Assembly (NCBI GenBank): GCA_032622095.1
Contig: CP136061.1
Coordinates: forward strand, 219,262,373 to 219,326,372
Length of the DNA: 64,000 nucleotides
Origin: Siphonodentalium dalli
Taxonomy: Eukaryota > Mollusca > Scaphopoda > Gadilida > Siphonodentaliidae
Direction: 5' to 3'
The position numbers and the translations under genes are program-made. This document shows positions 37,401 to 44,223 of the stretch, piece by piece. The stretch's first letter is position 1, and every line of letters starts with the position of its first letter. Under the pieces are notes generated by a model, which made no database searches, had not been told where the DNA came from, and saw only the letters and a list, made by a program, of their open reading frames with translations.

Positions 37401-39865
37401 TTCTATGATATACTTTTAAAAGTTGCCACGTTCTCTGGTGTTAATTCGTTTACAATCTTTGTGGCTCAATTGCCGTTAATTAATCTTGGATTATTTCATT
37501 ATAATATGAGGCAATATATATATCAGAGCAGCTAATATTTATATTAAATCATTTTTGAACCATTACATTTAAAATAGTATCAGATAATGAGTTTTTCCAT
37601 TCGAATATTAATCCACCTCGAATTTATAGAGTTATTGTTCTTGTTGCAGAACGTACATAATACGTTTCGTCGATTACCGCGAAATTCATAAATTTTTTCT
37701 TCTTCTTCTTCGAGGAAGATTCTGACGACGACCTGGAGTTCGATGGTTAATAAAACGCATCATTCTCTTTATATAACGCAACTACTCTTGGTATCAGTAT
37801 AAAATACGATGGTAAACCAGCATCTCAAGGCTAACTGAGATTTCGCACGGGGGGATCCCCGTGAGTAAGCCCAGTACCCACTTTTTGGACAAAAACGTGC
37901 ACGTGCCCCCTGGGCTTACTGACGGGTGTATACAGTACCTCAATCCTTTCATGACGGGAGCAGTGCTGGTGCAGCATTAAAGATCCTGTGCCACTTCATT
38001 CTCTTATATAATTGAGTCTCCCATAGGGAGCCTCGCATATATAAGAGAACACACTGGCTTAAAAGATCAAGGTAAATATTGATAGGCCAATGTATTCTTA
38101 TATATGCGAGGATCCCTACGTGAGACTAATATATATTTGCGAATGCATTGGCACAGGGTTTTCAAAAATTTAAGGAAGCTCCAGACATGGAAGGATTAAA
38201 GATGATGCATCTCTTCCTTGAACTTTTGATATTGTTTCAGGGGTATAAACTAATAATTCTGTCATTTCTGAATGAGACAAGGTAACTTCTGTTCCTAGCA
38301 ACTTTAAATCTCTAATATTTCCAAGAACTTGGACAGGATTGTAAGGACATTTTTTTATTGAGATTCTATCTGTTAAAATACTTTCAAGTGAAACATAATT
38401 ATAGACATGTTTGCAAAAAGAGTTACATAGAAACTGTTTGTTGGAATTGTTGTCGAGTAGAGACTGAGCATGTTTAAACGAGGGAAATATCTTGATAATA
38501 AACAGCCAAAAATGATAAATAGCCAAGATATTAAGGAGGTATAAAAATTTACATTTGCATACAAAGAGGGATCTATCTAAATCTTGAAGTGATAATATTA
38601 ATAGGTAATATCTATACACAACATGAAGTTGTTACTAACTAAATAAGTGAGTTGTTTATTATTGCTCAATCAAGTTCCAAAAATGCGACATTCAAAATCA
38701 GTGGCGCGACCTGTTCATTCACTCACAGATTTTCATTTTATGTAACCTCCAGGCGAAATGAACGGTCGTTCGACTCAAATTTGCAGGCCTGACTAGGTAA
38801 ACTTTCATGTGCCATTTATTATGAATCAGGGTCTGCGCTGACCGATAATTTTATGTAACCTCCAGGTGAAATGAACGGCCGTTCGACTCAAATTTGCAGG
38901 CCTAACTAGGTAAACTTTCATGTGCCATTTATTATGAATCAGGGTCTGCGCTGACCGATAATTTTATTTTACCTATTGTCTTGTGAAATTAAATTATTTG
39001 AAACTACGAAAACAATTACTTTAAAAAAAAGTTTATACTTCGTTGAATTGAGAAATCACTTGCTAAATATTATGCCAAATGAGGATCATTTTTGCCAAAT
39101 GTGAATTATTGGTAAACTTTGTTCATGTGCCGTTTATTATGAATCAGGGTCCTTGCTGACCGAAAATTTAATTTTGCCATGTCTTGAGAAATTAAATTAT
39201 TTGAAATAACGAAAACAATTACTTAAAAACAGTTTATACTTTGTTGTGGAATTGAGAAATCGCTTGCTAAATATTTTGCCAAATGAGGATCATTTTTGCC
39301 AAATGTGAATTATTTTTAATTTGGCAAATGTCAGCAGAAATATATCGACAATACAAATAACTTGAAGGTGAGTTAAACGATAGTGATAACGATCCATTAT
39401 TGCGGTAATAACAGAGACACGGAATGAAACTAACATTGTCATCGCATTGATATTGACAAATTATCACCATAAAAGAGACACTTGTTTGAGTACTACACCG
39501 TACTAGTATTATTGTCTATTATCATGTTGAGTAAAATCTTTATTGTCAGAATAAGCAAATTATTTTTGAAATGTGGTCAGACAAAAGTAATGACATCTAC
39601 TGGCATCTCAAGATTAATTAATACCTTCATCATCATATATGATTTCCAAAACCACTTCTGGTCTTTTTTCTTCAACTGTCTCAGGAATAACGTCTGCTTC
39701 TTTTGCAGACTGAGCACCTTGTTTCTTCTTCCTTCTTGAAGCCGGTGTAGGAGCCGATTTCTTGGTGCTTTGTTTTGATGGCGCAGGGGAAACTAGTTTA
39801 TTACTTGACCTTGTTGACCTTGTTTCCCTGACACTATCTGTAGCCTTTCGTCTTGTCAGTGGCAT
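9817..39865 (-). CDS. Ten-exon C2H2 zinc-finger protein, 1,517 residues
   Basis: Exons on the minus strand: 39865-39625, 36438-36241, 33109-33043, 29739-29102, 28414-27029, 25408-25101, 22594-22486, 16553-16384, 14553-13722 and 10421-9817. Every border is AG/GT on that strand and all phases agree; the sum is 4,554 nt including the stop. Residues 1-80 are basic with Ser/Thr (LTRRKATDS, SRRKKK). About 125-137 is AT-hook-like (RKSSRGRVPKK). Residues 170-946 are acidic and low in complexity, with seven 19-residue repeats. Ten C2H2 fingers follow: 961-981, 989-1009, 1017-1038, and seven between 1045 and 1293. The C-terminus is acidic (SGDLVQVDGEIYRVE). The fingers are of the CxxCxY/F type seen in ZFAT-, REST- and ZNF335-like regulators, so a nuclear DNA-binding role is likely; I cannot name the orthologue. 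Introns are full of short elements. A tiny missed exon is possible but not needed. Confidence 0.87.
10444..10685. mobile_element. Family D element, partial, adjoining exon 10
   Basis: TTAACCCTTGCTAAACTAAA at the left and the family interior GTCCAGATAATAAGTTCAAC. The right end is unclear because a family C element follows at once. The branch-point region for exon 10 would fall in or beside this terminus. Confidence 0.65.
10686..10919. mobile_element. Family C TTAA element, inverted, one hairpin
   Basis: CCCTTTGAGTGCCAGGGGCC on the left and CCTGGCACTCAAAGGGTTAA on the right. It carries one copy of the hairpin shared with families A and B, with CGACC/GGTCG next to the loop. Confidence 0.8.
10991..11212. 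mobile_element. Family A element, inverted, ends eroded
   Basis: Left TCCTTCCATGACTGGAGC, both hairpins recognisable (first with a damaged right arm). The right end runs directly into a family C copy with no clean TTAA. Confidence 0.75.
11213..11659. mobile_element. Family C element, inverted, long variant
   Basis: Contains CATCGGCCCTAA and TCGGCCCTAA blocks, an (AT) run, a stretch without recognised repeat, one intact hairpin, and the end GGACCTGAAAGGGTTAA. The shared interior with the copy at 10686 (AGTCTGTTAAAGAATATAAG) confirms the family. Confidence 0.7.
11917..12340. repeat. Tandem repeat, about 170 bp period, 2.5 copies
   Basis: Units begin near 11917, 12091 and 12258 with GTCAAACAAGGGCTGTAAC or close variants and share CCATGTCAAAG and CAAAATTCCC blocks. 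Intronic. Function unknown. Confidence 0.7.
12357..12482. repeat. Foldback repeat with internal hairpin
   Basis: Outer arms GTCACAATTCTAC... and ...AAATTGTGATGAATTT. The inner hairpin pairs GCACTAAATTT with AAATTTAGTGC around GCTTTAGCAAAGC. Probably another small palindromic element. Confidence 0.6.
12790..13165. repeat. Diverged interspersed repeat, copy 2
   Basis: Homologous to 7285-7910. Family A is inserted at its end here, not in its middle, which indicates independent insertions. Confidence 0.55.
13166..13425. mobile_element. Family A element, inverted
   Basis: Left TTACCCATTCCATGATTGG, right CATCATGAAAGGGTTAA. The left hairpin is shortened on one arm; the right hairpin (GGCTCCATATGGGAGAC) is nearly intact. 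Confidence 0.85.
13586..13702. mobile_element. Family A element, right part, 19 bp from exon 9 donor
   Basis: One hairpin (GAGGCTCCCTATGAGAGACT) and the terminal repeat GTCATGAAAGGGTTAA. Preceded by a CT-rich run. Only 19 bp separate it from the exon at 13722. Confidence 0.8.
13722..14553 (-). CDS. Zinc-finger gene exon 9, fingers 4 to 10
   Basis: Acceptor CTATTTTCAG, donor CCTA/GTGAGTAT. Seven C2H2 fingers. Finger 4 has a one-residue-longer loop. A spacer of about 40 residues rich in acidic and Ser residues separates fingers 7 and 8. Leaves with one base. Confidence 0.9.
14688..15099. mobile_element. Family E-related hAT-like element, 8-bp target duplication
   Basis: Flanks CTACATAT and CTAGATAT (one mismatch). 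Terminal repeats CAGGCCTCAACATTTGGTGC opposed to GCACCATAGTTTGAGGCCTG. The ends differ from the copy at 4887 (CAGGCCTC against CAAGCCTT), but the inner GAGGTCCCCAGAGGG hairpin is shared. Confidence 0.82.
15396..16228. mobile_element. Family E hAT-like element, long form, with nested family B
   Basis: Exact flanking duplication GCAGACAG (15388-15395, 16229-16236). Ends CAAGCTTTAAATAGTG and CAATTTCAAGGTTTG. The interior is interrupted by a family B element at TTAA. The uninterrupted paralogue is at 23724. Confidence 0.87.
15621..16021. mobile_element. Family B TTAA element nested in family E
   Basis: TTAACCCTTTACCCAACAGA on the left and GTTTGTTGGGTAAAGGGTTAA on the right, with two hairpins. 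Inverted relative to the copy at 1097. Younger than its host element. Confidence 0.9.
16384..16553 (-). CDS. Zinc-finger gene exon 8, fingers 2 and 3
   Basis: Acceptor TTGTACTTCCAG, donor CATGAG/GTGGGA. Two C2H2 fingers (CPECGYMTAASSN..., CSKCDLAFRQKIH...) joined by a 7-residue linker. Phase 1 in, phase 0 out. Confidence 0.87.
16557..17447. other. Intron stretch without recognised feature
   Basis: Lies in intron 7 of the zinc-finger gene, upstream of exon 8. Only short chance frames. Repeated ATTCATTC near 17180-17250 is low-complexity. Confidence 0.5.
17448..18088. repeat. Satellite-like tandem array 1, left part
   Basis: Units of roughly 165 bp carry GATAGCTCCCATCTAG, CATATGAAGTTTGGTGAC, GATGAGGGATGTGG and AAAATCCAAGATGGC. 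The array opens with a leader also found at 29750 (ACAGTCAATGGAGCGAT). It is interrupted at 18089 and resumes at 21891. Confidence 0.8.
18089..21887. mobile_element. 3.8-kb terminal-inverted-repeat element carrying a decayed Cys-rich gene; superfamily unknown
   Basis: It interrupts the tandem array, which resumes beyond it. Both ends carry diverged inverted repeats of about 120 bp. Left has GGCTGAACC, TATAAAG, GTTTTG and AAAATCCGCTTTGGGGA. The complement of the right has GGTTGAACC, TATAAAG, GTTTTG and AAAATCCGCCTTGGGGA, in the same order. Outermost bases are TAGTAGTCA and, complemented, TAGTGTGGTC. TTA stands on both sides (18086-18088, 21888-21890), a possible 3-bp target duplication. The only gene-like content is the pseudogene at 18828-21484. 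I recognise no known transposase motif. Confidence 0.72.
18828..21484 (+). pseudogene. Decayed large Cys-rich protein with ADDTD and CDTTSAxFGxGK motifs
   Basis: ATG at 18828. The reading switches frame near 19100 and is broken by several stops and shifts (for example after 19420, near 19470 and 19700, and around 20150-20640). Recognisable blocks, in order: N-terminal CxxC pairs with distant C/H (LCVICG, VHAGCRR; EYCLICG, VYHHRC); FFAEVKGRKDVVCF; FGLGVEMDHVFGSKWL; AIVQWVA; VIADDTDKIILLIHHW (20685-20732); CDTTSAIFGHGKTSIARKI; and a C-terminal Cys cluster (CTCCKHGLKC, CGDCRGEGC) ending TGA at 21484. I recall this layout from many uncharacterised invertebrate proteins. The acidic ADDTD and CDTTS motifs resemble PIN/FEN1-type nuclease sites, which is an inference. 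It sits inside a TIR element, so it may be the element's own gene. Intact length would exceed 850 residues. Confidence 0.75.
21891..22300. repeat. Satellite-like tandem array 1, right part
   Basis: Continues the units of 17448-18088 (AACATGCCT, CTCCAATAAATGC, AAGTTTGGTGACGATC). The junction matches the unit interrupted at 18089. It ends about 190 bp before exon 7. Confidence 0.78.
22486..22594 (-). CDS. Zinc-finger gene exon 7, finger 1
   Basis: Acceptor TACTATTTTAG, donor TTTAG/GTGAGG. Encodes one finger, C-x2-C-x12-H-x3-H (FRCEDCDYITAKKDN then H and H). Phase 0 in, phase 1 out. Confidence 0.85.
22641..22910. mobile_element. Family D TTAA element, near complete
   Basis: TTAACCCTTTCTTTACTAAA on the left, AGGCTAAAAGGGTTGG on the right. 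The centre is an exact palindrome around AAATATTT (AGATAATAAGTTCAAC and complement). It begins 46 bp upstream of exon 7. Confidence 0.8.
23332..23543. mobile_element. Family F palindrome with TA target site
   Basis: TA flanks at 23330-23331 and 23544-23545. Arms CAGTAATGCCCTAACTAAT and ATTAGAGCATTACTG. The hairpin is nearly perfect over more than 100 bp per arm, shorter at the centre than the copy at 6576. Confidence 0.87.
23724..24153. mobile_element. Family E element, long form, uninterrupted
   Basis: CAAGCCTTGAAATAGTGTG on the left, ATTTCAAGGATTG on the right. Its interior (TAGGTCTCCCATAGCAG, ATTGTTTTTAGTTAC) matches the copy at 15396 but lacks the family B insertion. I could not identify a clean target duplication. 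Confidence 0.75.
24154..24590. other. Intron stretch without recognised feature
   Basis: Intron 6 of the zinc-finger gene. A/T-rich, no exon or element recognised. Confidence 0.45.
24591..25043. mobile_element. Family A element with internal insertion of about 220 bp
   Basis: Left TTATCACTTTCATGATGGG, right AGGAAGCTCCAGTCATGAA. The first hairpin is cut at its centre. Foreign DNA follows at about 24688-24904, then the second hairpin intact (GGCACCCTATGGGAGACT). The right end is 57 bp from the exon 6 donor. Confidence 0.78.
25101..25408 (-). CDS. Zinc-finger gene exon 6
   Basis: Acceptor TTGAATTTCAG, donor CTAAA/GTAAGTC. Ser/Thr-rich linker ending RRPGPKLPPK at phase 0, just before the finger-coding exons. 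Confidence 0.85.
25456..25630. mobile_element. Family D element, inverted, short
   Basis: TTAACCATTTCTTTACTA on the left and TTTAGTAAAGAAAGGCTTAA on the right. It starts 47 bp upstream of exon 6. A further degenerate family D end follows from 25627. Confidence 0.7.
25865..26423. mobile_element. Family D element with a family C element nested at TTAA
   Basis: The left part (GGATTCTCCCATTCAG, ACATTTGAATGGTCTA) and the right part (CAGACAACAGACAGAAA, AGTACTTAGTATAGAAAG) belong together. A family C element at 25952-26245 separates them. Confidence 0.75.
25952..26245. mobile_element. Family C TTAA element nested in family D
   Basis: TTAACCCTTTGAGTGCCAGG opposed to CCCTGGCACTGAAAGGGTTAA. One hairpin of the shared core (CGACCATAGGTCG) and a T-rich interior. 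Confidence 0.88.
26424..26751. other. Intron stretch without recognised feature
   Basis: Intron 5 of the zinc-finger gene. A/T-rich, nothing recognised. Confidence 0.45.
26752..27004. mobile_element. Family A element, 24 bp from exon 5 donor
   Basis: TTAACCCTTTAATGACGGG on the left, GTCATGGAAGGGTTAA on the right. Two hairpins, the first with a shortened arm. Clean TTAA on both sides. Confidence 0.88.
27029..28414 (-). CDS. Zinc-finger gene exon 5 with 19-residue tandem repeats
   Basis: A 1,386-nt exon, acceptor TTATTTGCAG, donor GCAAAG/GTAAGACC. Acidic, Ser/Thr-rich, predicted disordered. Seven degenerate 19-residue repeats of the type SVIIEDNxxDxxSQSSTS lie at about 27406-27785. Confidence 0.87.
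28545..28650. mobile_element. Family F palindrome, ends and centre lost
   Basis: AGCAGAATTGTGGCTAACTT and AGTTACCCATAATTCTG arms remain. The centre is cut after GGAAAGCTCTCC and the TA-flanked ends are missing. Lies in intron 4. Confidence 0.75.
28651..29101. other. Intron 4 remainder, nothing recognised
   Basis: A/T-rich spacer between the eroded family F copy and exon 4. Confidence 0.45.
29102..29739 (-). CDS. Zinc-finger gene exon 4
   Basis: Acceptor TTGTTTACAG, donor GTCG/GTAATA (weaker than the others). Encodes about 212 residues, Ser/Val-rich, with three loosely repeated TLVPSRLQAE-like blocks near its end. Confidence 0.82.
29750..30358. repeat. Satellite-like tandem array 2, left part
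   Basis: Same units as array 1 (CATATGAAGTTTGG, AAAATCCAAGATGGCTGCT). It starts about 10 bp upstream of the exon 4 acceptor and is interrupted at 30359. Confidence 0.8.
30755..31282. mobile_element. Family G TTAA element, long arms
   Basis: TTAAAGGTGGATTATCTCTT opposed to AAGAGATAATCCATCTTTAA. Inner arms carry TCCTGTCCGGAAATGCTTC and its near complement. Non-coding centre of about 250 bp. Confidence 0.85.
31687..32119. mobile_element. Family H element, second copy
   Basis: CACGGTAGGGAATCACATGG on the left, GATTCCCCACTGT on the right. The interior (GAGGTGCGTGGAATACACC) matches the copy at 5749. Confidence 0.78.
32476..32970. repeat. Satellite-like tandem array 2, right part
   Basis: Resumes the unit interrupted at 30359 (GGGTATGCCAAAGGATTTAG) and continues to AAATCCAAGATAATTTAG, 70 bp before exon 3. 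Confidence 0.78.
33043..33109 (-). CDS. Zinc-finger gene exon 3
   Basis: A 67-nt exon, acceptor CCTTCTGCAG, donor AAAAG/GTTAGT. Reads ELKKEVKISTKQDTTSSS; leaves with two bases. Small, but required for frame between exons 2 and 4. Confidence 0.8.
33425..33610 (+). repeat. Possible tRNA-derived SINE
   Basis: The head has a good A-box match (TGGCCCAGTGG, followed by TTAGAG) and, about 45 bp on, a weak B-box (GTTTGACACTC). It lacks a foldable anticodon arm, so it is not a tRNA gene. The tail has no clear poly-A. Confidence 0.4.
33621..34071. mobile_element. Family I element, 4-bp target duplication TACT
   Basis: Terminal repeats GGTTACACTGGTGTAAATA and exact complement, flanked by TACT on both sides. 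451 bp. The interior block ACTGTCATATTTTAGACC is shared with the copy at 42610 in diverged form. Confidence 0.82.
34084..34569. other. Intron stretch with a less A/T-rich block
   Basis: 34270-34520 is open in one frame and relatively G/C-rich, but lacks a convincing acceptor/donor pair. It could be an old repeat fragment. It ends in an (AT) run. Confidence 0.35.
34570..35578. repeat. Tandem repeat, about 175 bp period, six units
   Basis: AAGATGAATAACTCTAGAA or variants recur at about 34573, 34748, 34917, 35081, 35263 and 35438. Units share CAAAACGATGGAACC and GTTATGACCTGAACAGACAT. Intron 2 of the zinc-finger gene. Confidence 0.85.
36085..36216. mobile_element. Family D remnant, inverted, next to exon 2 donor
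   Basis: CATTTGTTGAATTTATTAAT, AATAAACCATTCCAATGTC and GAGTTGGAGAATCAGTAAC match the inverted family D. No clean ends. About 25 bp from the exon. Confidence 0.5.
36241..36438 (-). CDS. Zinc-finger gene exon 2, AT-hook-like motif
   Basis: Acceptor TTGTTAATTAG/ATGG, donor GGAAG/GTATGTGG. Encodes a basic segment with RKSSRGRVPKKMDDM. 198 nt, phase 1 in and out. Confidence 0.85.
36461..37935. mobile_element. 1.5-kb TA-flanked element, pogo/Tc1-mariner type
   Basis: TA on both sides (36459-36460, 37936-37937). Ends CCGTATACACCCGTCAGTAA and, complemented, CTGTATACACCCGTCAGTAA. The sub-terminal repeats GTGAGTAAGCCCAGT are also inverted. It contains one short helix-turn-helix remnant. Lies in intron 1 of the zinc-finger gene. 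Confidence 0.85.
37018..37146 (+). pseudogene. Pogo-like transposase N-terminal helix-turn-helix remnant
   Basis: ATG at 37018 opens 42 codons to TGA (37144-37146): RARFSLEVKMKVAEWHRA, then CSKTARQFNVDR. This fits the psq/CENP-B type DNA-binding helix-turn-helix of pogo-family transposases, which bind their terminal repeats. No DDE domain follows, so the element is non-autonomous. Confidence 0.6.
37940..38199. mobile_element. Family A element
   Basis: TCAATCCTTTCATGACGGG on the left, CCAGACATGGAAGGATTAA on the right. Two hairpins with several changes. It lies 2 bp past the TA of the preceding element. Confidence 0.82.
38741..39310. repeat. Direct repeats: 113 bp x2, then about 190 bp x2
   Basis: TGTAACCTCCAGGCGAAATG at 38741 and 38854 opens two nearly identical 113-bp units. 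From about 38930 a longer unit (TTATTATGAATCAGGGTC, GAAAACAATTACTT, CCAAATGAGGATCATTTTTG) is repeated at about 39120. Intron 1. Confidence 0.82.
39625..39865 (-). CDS. Zinc-finger gene exon 1 (start codon)
   Basis: ATG at 39865-39863 begins MPLTRRKATDSVRE. Donor GAAG/GTATTAAT. The exon ends one base into a codon. A candidate acceptor just upstream (GTATTGCAG/AGGTCC, exon edge 39901) suggests a separate 5' UTR exon. Confidence 0.8.
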
Positions 39866-39901
39866 CTTTACGAATATTAGTCCACACTAAGTGTAGGACC
39901 T

Positions 39902-42609
39902 CTGCAATACAGAATAACACATGATTTTGAGATAAGCAAACCAGATTTTGGCCAATCGGGTAGAATGGGTCGATTAAAATACAATTTGGTGTGATTTTAA
40001 TGCGATTGTTGATTGCGCCAATAATTTTATCTACGCATTCCACAGCGCAACGGAACATTTTCATATGGACAATATGGTAGTTCCAATTGTTTGTCTATAA
40101 ACAATCTGTTCCGTAACTTTTTTGATGTTTGTTTACATAACCAAGGGTACAAACGTGACAATAACATGCAATTTACGCGATATTTATGATTGCTATAAGA
40201 ACAACATCTGTCTATTATATATTATTCTTTCTGTTTATGGCAGTTTTAGTGGATGTGACAACATGTATTTTAGCACCTATACCCCACAGTGAAGGTCACC
40301 CGTATCTTTAAAGGCTCCAGCAATTCTGATAGGCCTGTATGATAAACTGCCTGACAATCCCACTTTTTAATTAAACAGATGGACCCAAACAAGCACTATA
40401 CAGTACATGGCAGCAACTTCTCCAAAAATGAATAAGCATACGGGTAGGCTTATTTGGATCCCAAGAGTACCCCTCTAAAGAAAACTCTGGTCCAGATGAA
40501 GGAATATCTGAGTAGAGTCACATCATCATTACTGTTTGCCTCTGACATAATACAGTTTTCCTGCCTCTTGACATCTCACACAAATTGGGAGAACCGTCTT
40601 GAACCATTTCAACATAACAGTATCTGTATCTTGTATACAATCCTTAACACCGCAATAACACAAATCTATCCTGTTCAATTTGGTGGAGTAATATGGTGTC
40701 TCAATGTTATCCAGACGGGCATTAATTAATCTTTTACAGCAGGGGAAGTGTCAGTGACGAAACTGGTAACCCACACAAGTAATCAAATAACACAACATAT
40801 CACCTGTTGGGTGAAATGAGGATCAGCTAATCAGTTTTCTAATTGTAATATCTATAAACTTGAAGTCAAAGACGACTTAATAATCTATGTGCACAGATAA
40901 TTGTTTACATAGGGATAAACCATGTTTTTTGCATACTATTATGGTCATTAATACTTATGGACATTGGTGGTAAAATCATGATAAAAAAAATTTGTACTTT
41001 TTTTTTGTGTGGATAAAATACAATTGTCAAAAACAAATTTATACATGTATCATGGTCGGCAGCTTTTTCGTAGGGTCGGTCAGACATTGGAAACAAATCT
41101 CTTTTTTTGTTAGGTCCAACCCGGAAACAGAGATGTTTTTTTTTTGTGTGGCCTTATTAATAATGAAAACAAGAACAAAGTCGATCTATTTATATTATAT
41201 GTACCGGTACTTGTTGGTGATACAATGTACTTGTTTTTAAGAATATCATGGCTTCACATGCACACACTCTGAAGGCCTTTTGAATCCTTTTAATTAAGGA
41301 AGTCAAAATTAATGTAAAAAATTAGTGACCCTAAAATCTGCTTTTTAGCCAATTTGGGAAAAATGGCGACTCGGAAATCTGAAAAACGATATATTTTTGA
41401 GGCACAAAAATGTTCAAACTAAAAAAATATTTGACGAATCTCAAAAAGGTACTTGGTTATGAGATCAGCCTGGTGAGATCTACAAATTAAACTGTTTGTT
41501 AATATAAGAAGCTGATTTTTCTGGATCCCAATTCCATCCAAATTTCAATCCACGCACATCAAAACATATTTACATGAAGATTTCAGGTCTTCGGGAGGCA
41601 GACTTTTTATCGGAAAATTAAGATAAAACTTTGCAAAACTATATATTGGTTGTACCATGTGAAGTTACATTGGAAATCATTAATTCTTTAAAAGCGCAAG
41701 AGCTGTCACACTAAATTGTGACTATTAAATTATATATGCTCATAATTCGCCATTTTGTCCAAGTTAACCCACATGACTACATCGACGAATCAATATTGTA
41801 GGTTATGTGCTTTTAATCGGCGTTTTAAAATATATACTTGTCTATTGAAAAGCGTTTTAAAATATATACTTGTCTATTGAAAAGTCAATGGCAGCACGAT
41901 TCATTCATGTAGGTTGTGTTTGTCTCAAAACTGACATATATTTGGCTTAATTTGCCCAAAAATGATCATGTTTGTTGGCATAAGATAAATACAACAATAG
42001 CCAAGTGTTCTGAATGTGTGTTATCTCAACTCGCTAGTAGTGCGGAGCGAAATATCATACTTCTAACTAATTAAGATAACTATAGTATAGATCTCAAAAC
42101 ATAATATTGTATTAGTTTTATTACGTATATTAATATATAAACAAACAAACATTGCAAATAATGTTATTGGAATGAATAGCAGGAATAGTCGCAAGACTTG
42201 TTCAGTATTATGATGATGATGATGATGATGATGATGAGATCATCAATACCAGAGCTCGCATTCAACATAAAGTAACAATAAGAGTTGGAAGAACAACAGA
42301 TTTTACAGAAAAAGAACGATTTGAATTCTAATTTGCTCATTTTTCATTTTTTGAAGAGTATAATTGTCAACTAATTATCTTTGTTGTAAACAATTTAAAT
42401 CCATCTTACATTATTGCGGAGTAGTATAGTACAACGTTGCAAAAAACACACTGCCTATGAAGCGTCAAAAAAGTGTATAAAATGACAAAATAACTTCGAT
42501 TTTATCAAATCTACCTGAACGTGAATATAGCTACCAATTCCTATTTCCCAATTCGCGGTTCTGTTTCAAATAATGAACACACTGATAACCGCGCATAAGG
42601 TAAACTAAT
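39902..42609. other. Intergenic stretch upstream of the zinc-finger gene
   Basis: It should hold the promoter of the zinc-finger gene; I see no TATA box or CpG-rich block I would stand on. Contains a 34-bp tandem duplication near 41820-41885 and a (GAT)n run at 42211-42238. No gene supported. Confidence 0.45.
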
Positions 42610-43065
42610 GGTTACAGTGAAGTAATTATTTCTCATAGATCTCAGAGTAAACATATAATGGCCTGCAGCACTGACTATCCATGAATTGTGATAAATGAGT
42701 ACATGATCACCAGGATTGGCATCTGCGCAAAGTTTCTGCATGAAAAAAAAAATCACATCGCCAGACATGGAATATACCTTTAAATTTGGGATTTGTAATC
42801 TAGAGTCAGAATTGCATGAAAAAAATACTGACATATTTGACCTCACACCAAAAAAAATCAATCTAGGAACCACGTGCTTTACAATGTGCCAATGTTTTGT
42901 TTGGAGTCTGAAATTTCAAGAGGAGTGATTGCATGTATTTTATATGTTTAAATATCGAAACTAGGCCTACTATTAACCAACCAGAGCCCAGAATTGTTTT
43001 AATTTTCTCCTGCATCTCCAAAATTCGTTGGAGGGCGCTACCAATCGAATTACTTCACTGTAACC
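42610..43065. mobile_element. Family I element, 4-bp target duplication TAAT
   Basis: GGTTACAGTGAAGTAATT and its complement at the ends, flanked by TAAT on both sides. 456 bp, close to the 451 bp of the copy at 33621. Confidence 0.82.
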
Positions 43066-43069
43066 TAAT

Positions 43070-43882
43070 GGGGCGGAGGATATCTCAAATCCAACATGTA
43101 GGCCTTCATTTGTGTCACCTGAATGAGCAATCATTAATGGGTGCACATTTTTCAGGTCCCGGCGCTGAAATCAGGTTAAGATGTAAAGCTTAATGGCTCC
43201 TGAGACTTCAGATTCACTGATATCCTTATTGTCTGGTGTGTCAAGGTCTGTATTGATAGTAGGCCTATTATCTGTCATAAAAGTTGTCATATGGTCTACT
43301 ATTTCTTCTTCCACTTTACGTCAAATTTTGCAGTATCGTCCTATTTTCTATCTATGTGGACACGTTGGAGACTTTAAGATATTTTGTCATCATCTAAAGT
43401 GTGTAAGGTTGTCATTGATTATGATGGGTTGAATGGTGTTGTCCTGAGGCTGATGTTTATTGCTTCCATTATTTTGAATTAATTTCCAGAAGTCATTGTC
43501 CCAATGCTCGGATTTAGCGCTGTTTATAGCGGACTTGAGTTCTTCAATTGCGGTGTTGAGCACTGACCTGTTGTGCGGACCTGACCGTTTTTTATACGAT
43601 TTCTAGCGTTCCTGAATTTTGTAGATTTCGGTTGGATTTCCATGTTCCATATTAGTTTGGAATGTTTATTAATATTCTGCTTTCCAATGTGAATATCAGC
43701 GGTTTCCAATATCTCTTTATAAAAGGTTGATATTTCGGTATTCCATTACTAGTTACAGTTTATGAAGTACCAGGTAATTTTGTTGACATAGGAACAGTTT
43801 CATTTATAACGAAGCTAATAATGGAATGATCTGATTGAACTATAAAGCATCGCGATCAATGGACCAAGACGTGGATACCTTA
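43070..43882. other. Intergenic stretch, nothing recognised
   Basis: Short chance frames only, no paired inverted repeats. Confidence 0.45.
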
Positions 43883-44223
43883 TTAAGGCTGAAGGGGTCA
43901 CTCTCACCAAAAAAGTGCTAAAGGGTACACAGGATTTTAAAATGTGCTGAAGGGTACACAGGTTTTGAAATCTCGTTTTAAATTACGTTTAGTATTCGTA
44001 TCTGCCATGATTTCTGTTAGAAAATGATTGTTTGCGTTCCAATGAACATTAAAATGAACAGAAAACAAACTGCTATATAATGGGCATCAGACTTTCAGAA
44101 ATACAGTTTTAGAAACGGTGTTAGTGCCGATCACAAACCCTGTGTACCCGTCAGCACATTTTCCAAACCCTGTGTACCCTTCAGCACTTTTTTTGGTGAG
44201 AGTGACCCCTTCAGCCTTATTAA
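43883..44223. mobile_element. Family J TTAA element
   Basis: TTAAGGCTGAAGGGGTCACT opposed to AGTGACCCCTTCAGCCTTATTAA. Each arm holds two copies of the unit AAGGGTACACAGG or its complement. The spacer is about 150 bp. Confidence 0.8.
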
